From CANJXF01 sp043775015 (GTDB lineage: Bacteria > Verrucomicrobiota > Verrucomicrobiia > Limisphaerales > CANJXF01), in the NCBI GenBank assembly GCA_043775015.1, contig JAYVSV010000056.1, forward strand, positions 1-64,000: 64,000 bases of DNA, read 5' to 3'. The notes below the pieces were generated by a model. The model did no database searches, was not told the origin of the DNA, and was given only the letters and a program-made list of their open reading frames with translations. Position 1 is the first letter of the stretch. Each line of letters begins with the position of its first letter. Both the position numbers and the translations under genes were made by a program. Positions 9,278 through 17,565 of the stretch are shown here, piece after piece.

Positions 9278-10306
9278 CTACGAGGTCACTGTCTCAACCC
9301 ATTCCTGATTTTCCAAATACCACCGCACGGTTTCACGAATTCCATTTTCGAAATTGTGCGACGGCGTCCAGCCGAGTTCATTTTTTATTTTCGCAGCGTC
9401 TATCGCGTAGCGCTGGTCGTGGCCGGGACGATCTTTCACGAATTTAATCAGCTTGCGTGAATTGCCGCCCGCGCCGGGCGCGAGTTCATCGAATACGTCG
9501 CAGATTAATTCGGCGACACGGATGTTTTCCCATTCGTTTTGCCCGCCAATATTGTAAGTCTCACCGTCGCGACCGCGCGTCAGAACCTGCCAAAGCGCTT
9601 CGGCGTGATCGCGCACATAGAGCCAGTCGCGCACGTTCAAACCATCGCCGTAAACCGGAATGGATCGACGGGCAATCGCATTTTGAAGGATGACCGGAAT
9701 GAATTTTTCCGGAAATTGGAATGGGCCGTAATTGTTCGAACAATTCGTCGTCACCACGGGCAAACCGTAAGTGTGATGATACGCGCGCACCAAAAAATCG
9801 CTGGCGGCTTTGCTGGCGGAATAGGGAGAATTTGGCGCGTAAGCCGTTTCTTCGGTAAAAAACCCGGACGACCCGAGGCTGCCGTAAACCTCATCCGTGG
9901 AAACGTGATGAAAACGAAATTGCGAACCCGGAACCCGGAACTCGGAACTCGGAGTCAGCCAAAACCCCCGCGCGGCTTCTAACAAGTTGAACGTGCCGAC
10001 AATGTTGGTTTGAATAAAATCGTCCGGCGCGGAAATCGAGCGGTCCACATGCGACTCGGCCGCCAGGTGAAGAATGTGCGTGATGGAATGTTTTTGCAGG
10101 ATGGAAACAACGGCGGCCTTGTTGCGTAAATCAACTCTTTCGAAATGATATTTTGGATGGTCTGAAACCGATTTCAAATTTTCGAGATGCCCGGCGTAGG
10201 TCAGGCAATCGAGGTTGACGAGTCGTTCGACTTCGCCGCGATCAATCACGTGCGCGATCAGATTTGATCCGATAAACCCTGCGCCGCCTGTAACGAGTAG
10301 TCGCAT
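9278..10306 (-). CDS. rfbB: dTDP-glucose 4,6-dehydratase
   Basis: 342 residues. It carries GGAGFIGSN (NAD binding), HLAAESHVDRSI, STDEVYG and YSASKAASD with the catalytic Tyr and Lys, followed by NNYGPFQFPEK, all typical of RfbB/RmlB. The enzyme converts dTDP-glucose to dTDP-4-keto-6-deoxyglucose. It is last in the operon rfbA-reductase-rfbB with a 3-bp gap. About a dozen extra residues lie just before FRFHHVSTDEVYG; they are encoded by four tandem 7-bp repeats and their edges, yet the frame is kept. Confidence 0.93.
   Translation of the reverse strand: MRLLVTGGAGFIGSNLIAHVIDRGEVERLVNLDCLTYAGHLENLKSVSDHPKYHFERVDLRNKAAVVSILQKHSITHILHLAAESHVDRSISAPDDFIQTNIVGTFNLLEAARGFWLTPSSEFRVPGSQFRFHHVSTDEVYGSLGSSGFFTEETAYAPNSPYSASKAASDFLVRAYHHTYGLPVVTTNCSNNYGPFQFPEKFIPVILQNAIARRSIPVYGDGLNVRDWLYVRDHAEALWQVLTRGRDGETYNIGGQNEWENIRVAELICDVFDELAPGAGGNSRKLIKFVKDRPGHDQRYAIDAAKIKNELGWTPSHNFENGIRETVRWYLENQEWVETVTS
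9924..9951. repeat. Four tandem 7-bp repeats inside rfbB
   Basis: On the plus strand the units are GAACCCG, GAACCCG, GAACTCG, GAACTCG. They lie within the rfbB reading frame and encode residues such as SEFRVPGSQ that are not part of the usual family sequence at this site. The sequence is consistent with a local low-complexity insertion that preserved frame. Confidence 0.8.
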
Positions 10307-10309
10307 ATT

Positions 10310-11260
10310 TTAGGAAAATATTTTCCAGTTTCGCAAAGAATCTTCGAGCGCTTCTTGCACGGGTCGCATTTTCACGCCGGCCGAGAGAAGCTTTGAAACA
10401 TCTAAAATGCAATTGGAACGAGGCGTGTGCGCGCCGCTCCGATAAAACTCTTCGTCGCTCGCCCAAAATTCAAACGGGCGGTTTGGGTTTAAGAATTTCT
10501 CGATTAGTTGCACGACTTCGCGACTGGAAACGTGGCCGGGATTGGTCACGTTGTAGGTCCCAAACGGCGCGCGGCGCTCCCATAAGTCCAGACACGCCTC
10601 CACAAAATCGCGGCGCTGCGAAAGAGAATTCAGGTTGTCGTAAACTTTGGGATAACGCTGAAGTTTGCTGAGATAATTTCTGGAACCATCCCATTCGTCG
10701 AATGGAATTCGCAGTCGCCAGATGAATCCTTCACCAGCAGAAGCGAGTGCCTCTTCCGCGAGCGCTTTGCTCCCGCTGTAAAAACTGCACGGCGGTTGGC
10801 GAAAAGAAAAATTGGCCGCATCCTCCTCGGTAAATCCACGAATCGCCCCGGGATTTTTTTCGCGAAGCAATTTGAGTTCAGGACGCATTAAATTTTTCTC
10901 CACTCGCGTCGCCCCATTTTCGCAAATTTTTGCCCCTTCAAAAATGCAACCGGACGAAACGTGGCCCCACGGAATTCCCGCCGCGAGACACGCGTTGGCC
11001 ACGGTGACAGGCAGAATCGTGTTGCCAAGCAGCGTGTCCGCGCGGGCCGTTTCGCACGCATCGACATTGGGTTTGCCGGTGAATCCGGCCGCATTGATGA
11101 CGAACGTCGCTTTTGTTTCCCGCAGATGTTGGAGCAACTTCGGGAAAAGCGTGTAGTCGAGTTCTTTGCGAGACACGGAGGCAAAGGTCACGTGCCGAGC
11201 TTGCAAGGCCTGTTGAAATGCCTGACCGATGTAACCGCTGCTGCCGAGAAGAAGAATCAT
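10310..11260 (-). CDS. NRS/ER-like sugar-nucleotide epimerase/reductase (RmlD superfamily)
   Basis: 316 residues. Rossmann motif GSSGYIGQAF and a Y-SGSK active-site segment (FYSGSKALAEE) place it with RmlD-like reductases. Several stretches resemble, from memory, the plant bifunctional 3,5-epimerase/4-reductase (NRS/ER) rather than bacterial RmlD: SSGCIFEG, GFTEEDAANF, RIPFDEW, YNVTNPGHVSSRE and APRSNC-like HTPRSNCILD. If so, it could convert the 4-keto-6-deoxy sugar to the L-rhamnose form alone. No rmlC gene is in the window. It sits between rfbA and rfbB with gaps of 10 and 3 bp. Confidence 0.7.
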   Translation of the reverse strand: MILLLGSSGYIGQAFQQALQARHVTFASVSRKELDYTLFPKLLQHLRETKATFVINAAGFTGKPNVDACETARADTLLGNTILPVTVANACLAAGIPWGHVSSGCIFEGAKICENGATRVEKNLMRPELKLLREKNPGAIRGFTEEDAANFSFRQPPCSFYSGSKALAEEALASAGEGFIWRLRIPFDEWDGSRNYLSKLQRYPKVYDNLNSLSQRRDFVEACLDLWERRAPFGTYNVTNPGHVSSREVVQLIEKFLNPNRPFEFWASDEEFYRSGAHTPRSNCILDVSKLLSAGVKMRPVQEALEDSLRNWKIFS

Positions 11261-11270
11261 TGCGATAAAA

Positions 11271-12155
11271 TTAATTTCCTGCGTGCGATCGTTTCGCTTC
11301 GCGGAGCGTGCGGGTGAGATACTCGCGATATTCGCAATTCGGCATGCTGGCGGTGAGCGATTCGACTTCTTGAATCGTCAGAAAGCCGCTGCGAAACGCG
11401 GCTTCCTCGGGGCAACCAATTTTTATCCCCTGCCGTTTCTCGATGGTCTGCACATAAGCCGAAGCTTCGTGCAAACTGCTGCTCGTGCCAGCGTCCAGCC
11501 ATGCGAATCCGCGGCTCAACTGTTGCACGCGCAATTTTCCGCGCCGCAAAAACTCCAGGTTCACATCGGTGATTTCCAGTTCGCCACGTGAGGACGGCTG
11601 CAGATTTTTCGCGATGGCCAGAACGGAATTATCGTAGAGATAAAGACCGGGGACCGCGTAATTACTTTTGGGCGACTTCGGTTTTTCTTCGATCGAAATG
11701 GCGCGGCCGTTGGAATCGAATTCCACCACGCCGTAACGTTCCGGGTCGTTGACATGATAACCGAAAATCGTCGCGCCACTCTCAAATTCCGCGAACGCGC
11801 GGCGAAAACCATCGCCGCCGTAAAAAATGTTATCTCCGAGAATCAGTGTCACGGAATCGCTGCCCACAAAGGATTCGGCAATGAGAAACGATTGCGCGAT
11901 ACCGGCGGGCTTCGCCTGTTCGAGATACTGGATCGAGATGCCCCATTTTTTCCCATCGCCCAAGAGTTGGCGGAAGCGAGGCAAATCCTGCGGCGATGAA
12001 ATGAGGCAGAATTCGCGAATCCCGTTTTCGATGAGCGTGGCCAGCGGATAATAAACCATCGGCTTATCGTAAACGGGCTGAAGCTGTTTTCCCGCGACCA
12101 GCGTCAGCGGAAACAAACGAGAGCCAGCTCCACCGGCCAAAATGATGCCTTTCAT
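11271..12155 (-). CDS. rfbA: Glucose-1-phosphate thymidylyltransferase
   Basis: 294 residues from the ATG at 12155; a TTG two codons upstream also exists. The nucleotidyltransferase signature GGAGSRLFPLT is at the start, followed by KQLQPVYDKPMVYYPL, LGDNIFYG and FAWLDAGT, all typical of RfbA/RmlA. It couples glucose-1-phosphate with dTTP, the first step of dTDP-deoxysugar synthesis. It heads the operon with the reductase and rfbB. Confidence 0.94.
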   Translation of the reverse strand: MKGIILAGGAGSRLFPLTLVAGKQLQPVYDKPMVYYPLATLIENGIREFCLISSPQDLPRFRQLLGDGKKWGISIQYLEQAKPAGIAQSFLIAESFVGSDSVTLILGDNIFYGGDGFRRAFAEFESGATIFGYHVNDPERYGVVEFDSNGRAISIEEKPKSPKSNYAVPGLYLYDNSVLAIAKNLQPSSRGELEITDVNLEFLRRGKLRVQQLSRGFAWLDAGTSSSLHEASAYVQTIEKRQGIKIGCPEEAAFRSGFLTIQEVESLTASMPNCEYREYLTRTLREAKRSHAGN

Positions 12156-12261
12156 CGGCAAAAGTGTAGGCCTTGAAACTGAGTGTGGAAAGCTGGATTA
12201 CTTTCTCGATTTTCTGCGATCACGCCTTTACAAGACGTGCCCGATCTCTAAACATTTTCCC

Positions 12262-12474
12262 ATGAATTTCGAAAACCCAATTGCACTCGTGGTTCTTGGG
12301 CTGATCGGTCTGCTTTTGGCCGCGATCGCCTTTTCCTATCTCTCACCCGAAGCGCGACGCGAGCGCATCAGACGAAAAAACAATGCGCGCATCGTCAGCA
12401 AAGCGGGTCGGCCCGCAGTGCGACTCAGTGTTCGGACGAAAAAGCAAAGGAAGCAGGGGCGCGCCGGGCGATGA
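12262..12474 (+). CDS. Small single-span membrane protein, hypothetical
   Basis: 70 residues from the ATG at 12262. The upstream in-frame ATG at 12142 overlaps the start of the divergent rfbA and is unlikely. One strong membrane segment (ALVVLGLIGLLLAAIAFSYL) is followed by a very basic tail rich in Arg and Lys. I do not recognise the family. It stands alone between rfbA and the tRNA gene. Confidence 0.5.
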   Translation: MNFENPIALVVLGLIGLLLAAIAFSYLSPEARRERIRRKNNARIVSKAGRPAVRLSVRTKKQRKQGRAGR

Positions 12475-12502
12475 AAAAAAGTGCGCGAGTGACGAATGAA
12501 GT

Positions 12503-12578
12503 TGGTACCCCCGCCCGGAATTGAACCGGGATCAATGGTTTAGGAAACCACTGCTCTATCCATTTGAGCTACGGAGGC
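12503..12578 (-). tRNA. tRNA-Arg (anticodon CCT)
   Basis: On the minus strand the sequence folds into a full cloverleaf. The acceptor GCCTCCG pairs with CGGGGGT, with G-U pairs at two positions. The D arm is GCTCAAATGGATAGAGC. The anticodon arm has loop TTCCTAA, giving anticodon CCT, which reads AGG. The T arm is CCCGGTTCAATTCCGGG. CCA is encoded at the 3' end (12503-12505). Confidence 0.94.
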
Positions 12579-12691
12579 CTATCGAACAAAACGGTAGCAG
12601 GCTGATCGGAACTTACAACCCAGCAGAGAATTGGCGGCGCCATTGAAAATTTTCGGCGATTTGCCCAATGACGTTTTTATCTTCGCGCGCA

Positions 12692-15600
12692 TCACCCGGC
12701 TCGGCGGGCTGCCTCCAATTGCCGGTCGAGGCGTTGTGGCGAAACTGGAACGGCCGTGCCGAGTTCCTGTGCGAACAGGGAAACTTTGTATTCCTCCACC
12801 ATCCAGCGATAGGCGTCGATCTCGCGGCGCGCTTCGCCCGACGGGGGCGGTTTGGCTTCGATTTGTTTCAGCGCTTCCACGTAAGGCGCCAGTTGTCGCA
12901 ATCGCTCCTGATCCTTGGCCGGGTTCAACGCCGCTCGTTCAGCGCGGATGAGCAGTGCCTTGAGATAACGGGGCAGATGCGTGAGTCGTTCATACGGGAT
13001 GCGTTCCAGAAAGCGTGGCGCAATCAGACGATTCAACTCTTCGGCCAGTGGATCTTTACCACGAGTAATTGGAGCGCCGATCTGACTGAAGGAAGAAAGT
13101 TTCTGGGAGCGCGGCGCGGCTAGGGCTGCCGGAGCGCCAATGCGTTGCTGCACTTGTTGTCGCAATTGCAGAATCGGGCCGAGGCGATCGATGAATTGTT
13201 GCGCGAGGCCCGGCAGAAGCTTCTGCGCGGCGGCCACGGCAATCGCAAAATCTTTTTTTGTCAACGCAGGCAACGGTTCGGCTGGCAGTAAATATCGCTT
13301 CAAATTTTCCAATGAAGTTTCGCGCAACTCGTCGCCGTTGCCGAGCGGCGCATAGAGCGCATCGTAACGGGCCAGCGCGCGCAGATCCTTTTCCATCCAG
13401 GCGAGATCTTTTTGGATGGCGAGTTCCACGAGGCGGCGCACGCCGACCAGACTCGCGTCGCGCGCCAGATCCACGCTGCGAAATAACCGCAGGTTGACGA
13501 CACCCTCCGTGAATTCCAAGCCCGGCCACGCATAGAGCGGCAGACTCGGACCTTCGCAAACCGTGATGCGTTCGGTCAAATCGCCACAGGTCCATTCGGT
13601 GAGGCCGAAGCGTTCCCATCGTTGTGCGGCGCGCGTCCAGTCGGCGGATTCGGATTTCGTCGCGGGTTCGATTTTTTTCTGCTTAAGGCGTTGCTGGAGT
13701 TGGGCGAGATCCCGTCCGCTGCCGAGCGACTTGCGGTTGTGATCGTGAATCTCGATGCGCGGGCGCAAGTGTGCGGGCAAAGCATTCGCAGGCCAGGCGG
13801 CAACCGCGACCTCCACACCGTAACGGTGATGAATAAAGCTGGCGAGATCCTGAAGAAACGAATTTCCCGACGGCTGAAATTCGCTGACAATCTCGGCAAT
13901 CTTCGCCGGGAACGGCATCAGCTCTTTGCGGAGCGCCTTCGGCAATGCTCGTAAAAGTTCGCCAATTATTTCCTCACGCAAGCCCGGCACAGCCCACTCA
14001 ATCCTTGCGGACGACGCAGATTGCGCCAGGGCGAAAGGCAATTCGATCGTCACGCCGTCGTGTTCTTCGCCGGGTGCATACGCGTAAGCAAGTGACACCG
14101 GTTGGCCGCCGATCGGCACGGCGTCGGGAAACGCTTCCGCGTCGAACTGCAATGACTTGCCGCTGGTCAGATCCGCTTCGGAAAGGCAGAGGCGTTCTTG
14201 CGCGCCGGGTTCGCGCAACATCCGGTTCAGTTCGTGCAGCGACGAAATATTCTCGACGTGCTTGGCGTAGAACTCGCCGAGCACTTGATCGAGATCGCCA
14301 AGGTCGTAGTTGCGGACGCGCGTGCGCCAATTCTCGATCTTCTCGCGGATGCTGCGGTTGTGCGTGAGGAAGCGATACTGTTGCGGCAACTCCAATTTTT
14401 CCTCCGCCACCTGGGTCAGAATGCGAACTTCATCGCGGTCGGCATCGGTGTCATCACCTGAGCGGCCACGAGACGGCATCAAGTTCTCTTCCACGAGCGC
14501 GGAACGAATGAAAATGGCGGTGGCATCCTTCGCGTTGATGTTGCCGTGGGAAACTTTGCGGCGTTGCACTTCCAAGCCGTGCAGCGTGACGATTTCCTCC
14601 ACGAGCACGTTGCCGGCGGTCGCGCTCCAGTGCGGATTCTGATGCGTGAGTTTGCAGCAGTGCGGCGCGAGTTGGAAAATCCATTGTGGATCAATGCCCG
14701 CCAACGTGCGTGCAAAAAGCTGCGACGTCTCGACGATTTCCCCGGCAACGATCCACTGCGGTTGATTTGATTTTGGTTTAGGAGGCGGCTTGTTGCCTTT
14801 GCTGATTTGTTTCCGATGCGGTTCGCCGCGCGAGTAAAGCGCCGAGCCGGGGAACACGGAAACCATCCGGTTGCCCGCTGCTTTGTAGGTGTTGCGTTCC
14901 TCGAAGCGCGCGATGTGGCCGATAAGTCCAGCAAGAATCGAGCGATGAATCGCGTCGTAGGCGGCGTTGCTCTCGTTGAGCTTGAGTGTGCCGAGATCGC
15001 CGAGCGCGTCGTGCAGTTGGGAGTAAACGTCCTGCCACTCGCGCATCCGCAGGTAGGAGAGAAAATGCTGGCGACAAAACTTCCGGCGCTGACCTTGCGT
15101 GCGCAGGCGATCCCACTCGTCGTGAACGGCGTTCCAGATGTTGAGCAGCGAAAGAAAATCGGATTGCGGATCGGTGAACTTCCGATGCGCGGCGGCAGCG
15201 GCCTCTTTTTGATCGAGCGGACGTTCGCGCGGATCTTGAATGCTCAGTCCTGCGGCGATGATCAATAGTTCCTGTGTGGCGTGTTCGTGTTGCGATTGGA
15301 GCAGCATTCGTCCGAGCGTGGGATCAATCGGCAGTCGCGCGAGGTCGGCGCCGAGGCGCGTGAGTTCGCGGTGTTCGTCGAGCGCGCCGAGTTCTTGCAG
15401 GAGAGCGTAACCATTTGAGATGGCAGCGGGCGTGGGCGGTTGAACGAACGGAAAAGTTTCGATGTCACCGAGGTGAAACGCCTTCATCCGCAAAATCACT
15501 TCGGCAAGATTAGCCCGCTGAATTTCCGGTTGCGTGAAGAGCGGGCGCGCGTTGAAGTCCTCCTCTGAAAAGAGCCGGATGCAAATGCCCGCCTCGACAC

Positions 15601-16804
15601 GTCCGGCGCGGCCTTTGCGTTGATTGGCGCTGCTCTGCGAAACCGGCTCAACCGGCAGGCGCCGAGTGCGCGTGCGCGGATTGTAGCGACTCATGCGCGC
15701 GAGACCGGCATCAATGACGTAGCGAATGCCAGGAATGGTCAGCGACGTTTCGGCGATGTTCGTGGCGATGACGATCTTGCGGCGCGTTGATGGAGCGAAG
15801 ACCCGTTGTTGATCGCCAGAGCTAAGTCGGCCGAACAACGGAATCACTTCCGCCTCGCCGGAGAAACGACCGTCGAGTTGGTCACCGGTTTCGCGGATGT
15901 CGCGTTCGCCGGGCATGAAGATCAGCACGTCGCCAAAACTGGTTTCGTAAAGGATGCGTTCCGCCGCCGACACCGCTGCATCCACGAAGCTGACATCACC
16001 GCGCTCCTCGGACTCCAAGTCGAGCGGTTGGTATTGCACATCGACTGGATACAGCCGTCCGGAAACTTCGATGATTGGGGCGTTGCCGAAATGTCGGGAG
16101 AACATCTCGGTGTCAATCGTCGCCGAGGTGATGATCAGTTTCAGATCGAGACGACGCGCGAGCAGGCCCTTCAAGTGACCGAGCAGAAAATCAATATTCA
16201 AACTGCGTTCGTGCGCTTCATCAATGATGATCGCGTTGTATTCCGAGAGATCCGGGTCACCTTGCGTTTCCGCCAGCAGAATGCCGTCCGTCATCAGCTT
16301 GATGTAGGTTTGCGCACTGGAGCGATCGTCGAACCGGATTTTGCAGCCGACTTCGCGACCCCACGTGACGTTCAACTCTTCCGCGATGCGTCGCGAGATG
16401 GAGAGCGCCGCCACCCGACGCGGTTGCGTGCAGCCGATCTTTGCTTCAAGGCCCAAGCCCGCTTCGAGGCACATCTTGGGAATTTGTGTCGTCTTGCCCG
16501 AACCCGTTTCGCCCGCGATGACGACGACTTGATGCGCTCGGATGGCCGCAACAATTTCAGCTTTCCGCGTCGTGATTGGCAGGTCCGGAGGATAACTCAC
16601 ACGCGGAACGTTGAGCCGGCGTTCTTCGCACAAAGCGATGGACGCGCGGACTTGTTGAAGCAACCGATCCAACAAGGCGTCGCGCTGATCGGCGTGATGT
16701 TGATCGCGCAAGACACGCGCGACGCGACGCCCGAGCCGGACCCAATCCGGCAAGAGACATTGCGGTAATAATTTTTTCAGTTCTTCAATCCGGGCATCAG
16801 CCAT
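12692..16804 (-). CDS. hrpA: ATP-dependent RNA helicase HrpA (DEAH box)
   Basis: 1370 residues from the ATG at 16804; an in-frame ATG six codons upstream is the alternative. Walker A (GETGSGKT) is near residue 98, the DEAH box (IIIDEAHERSLN) near 195, and motif VI (NQRKGRAGRVEAGICIRLF) near 390. HA2/OB regions and the long HrpA-specific C-terminal domain follow. Length matches E. coli HrpA (about 1300). The family unwinds RNA and acts in mRNA processing and rescue of collided ribosomes. The gene is monocistronic and divergent from another helicase gene. Confidence 0.93.
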   Translation of the reverse strand: MADARIEELKKLLPQCLLPDWVRLGRRVARVLRDQHHADQRDALLDRLLQQVRASIALCEERRLNVPRVSYPPDLPITTRKAEIVAAIRAHQVVVIAGETGSGKTTQIPKMCLEAGLGLEAKIGCTQPRRVAALSISRRIAEELNVTWGREVGCKIRFDDRSSAQTYIKLMTDGILLAETQGDPDLSEYNAIIIDEAHERSLNIDFLLGHLKGLLARRLDLKLIITSATIDTEMFSRHFGNAPIIEVSGRLYPVDVQYQPLDLESEERGDVSFVDAAVSAAERILYETSFGDVLIFMPGERDIRETGDQLDGRFSGEAEVIPLFGRLSSGDQQRVFAPSTRRKIVIATNIAETSLTIPGIRYVIDAGLARMSRYNPRTRTRRLPVEPVSQSSANQRKGRAGRVEAGICIRLFSEEDFNARPLFTQPEIQRANLAEVILRMKAFHLGDIETFPFVQPPTPAAISNGYALLQELGALDEHRELTRLGADLARLPIDPTLGRMLLQSQHEHATQELLIIAAGLSIQDPRERPLDQKEAAAAAHRKFTDPQSDFLSLLNIWNAVHDEWDRLRTQGQRRKFCRQHFLSYLRMREWQDVYSQLHDALGDLGTLKLNESNAAYDAIHRSILAGLIGHIARFEERNTYKAAGNRMVSVFPGSALYSRGEPHRKQISKGNKPPPKPKSNQPQWIVAGEIVETSQLFARTLAGIDPQWIFQLAPHCCKLTHQNPHWSATAGNVLVEEIVTLHGLEVQRRKVSHGNINAKDATAIFIRSALVEENLMPSRGRSGDDTDADRDEVRILTQVAEEKLELPQQYRFLTHNRSIREKIENWRTRVRNYDLGDLDQVLGEFYAKHVENISSLHELNRMLREPGAQERLCLSEADLTSGKSLQFDAEAFPDAVPIGGQPVSLAYAYAPGEEHDGVTIELPFALAQSASSARIEWAVPGLREEIIGELLRALPKALRKELMPFPAKIAEIVSEFQPSGNSFLQDLASFIHHRYGVEVAVAAWPANALPAHLRPRIEIHDHNRKSLGSGRDLAQLQQRLKQKKIEPATKSESADWTRAAQRWERFGLTEWTCGDLTERITVCEGPSLPLYAWPGLEFTEGVVNLRLFRSVDLARDASLVGVRRLVELAIQKDLAWMEKDLRALARYDALYAPLGNGDELRETSLENLKRYLLPAEPLPALTKKDFAIAVAAAQKLLPGLAQQFIDRLGPILQLRQQVQQRIGAPAALAAPRSQKLSSFSQIGAPITRGKDPLAEELNRLIAPRFLERIPYERLTHLPRYLKALLIRAERAALNPAKDQERLRQLAPYVEALKQIEAKPPPSGEARREIDAYRWMVEEYKVSLFAQELGTAVPVSPQRLDRQLEAARRAG

Positions 16805-17565
16805 GCAATAGCCTTGAACCATAGCGAAGCTGGACAGCAGTGGAAAGCGCCAGAACGGATTTCATTCCAAGAAATGCCAACAAAGTATTTAACGCAGTTT
16901 AAACAACGCAGTCGTCGGATTCTAGGGCGATTGCCGGAAGTAATTGCCGAAAAAGCTCGCAGGCAGCGACGACGGCAAATGGATTTTTGAAAGCATCTTC
17001 GCCGCGCTTTGAAATAAAACCGTGGCTGCTGTTGGGTGAAGAAAATGAAACCGACTTCGCCGGTTGCCTGAAGCGCCGTAGGCGCGAGATCTTTGTCGCC
17101 ACCCAGCGCCCAGATTTTCCAGCTCCGTCAGGAGCGACATCTTCCGGTCTTGGCAGACGGCCATCAATGCCGCCCCTGACGGGGCTTTATCATTTTGCGG
17201 GTGACATTCTACAACTATGCCACGTCTGACGGCGCTCGTTACGGAGTGCCACCGATTGAACCGCATGCCACGCGGAATACGCGAACAATTTCAGAACCCA
17301 ATTTCTCTTTCGCGTATTCGGCCTATTTCGCGGTTGAAATCTTTTTCCAATCATAAATCCCCTCCGACATTTTCAATTCGTGTTCGCGACCTCCCTCACC
17401 GGTTTCGCTACTTGGGGTGAGGGGAGTTTTCGATTTCATGGAATCGTTATTGAATGTCGGACGTTCATACTTCGTGTCTCTGCGGTTGAATCTTCCACCA
17501 ATCACCAGATCTGCCGCGCGCTCGACTTTGTTTTCTCCCGTTGCATCATGGTGCGCGAAAACCTG
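16805..17565. repeat. Intergenic region with REP-like hairpins between two helicase genes
   Basis: No convincing gene is present. Three short hairpins are clear. GCGCC-GTA-GGCGC at 17072-17084 is followed by GAGATCT. GCTCC-GTCA-GGAGC at 17122-17135 is followed by GACATCT. GCCCC-TGAC-GGGGC at 17172-17185 is in the opposite orientation. The shared tail after each stem is typical of REP sequences. A further imperfect inverted repeat, CCTCCCTCACC with GGTGAGGGGAG, lies at 17390-17425. The promoters for hrpA and the downstream helicase should also lie here, but I cannot place them. Confidence 0.7.

Noticed and set aside
9924..9951. Possible CRISPR-like tandem repeat
   Set aside because: The units are 7 bp and directly adjacent without spacers; no cas genes are in the window.
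9278..12155. An rmlC gene expected in the deoxysugar operon
   Set aside because: I searched both strands around the operon and found no frame with the small cupin-like RmlC sequence; its absence is treated as a finding.
15806..16768. 320-residue plus-strand frame opposite hrpA
   Set aside because: Antisense to conserved helicase motifs; no family features.
16922..17266. Minus-strand frame of 114 residues between the helicases
   Set aside because: Its translation comes from REP hairpins and has no domain features.
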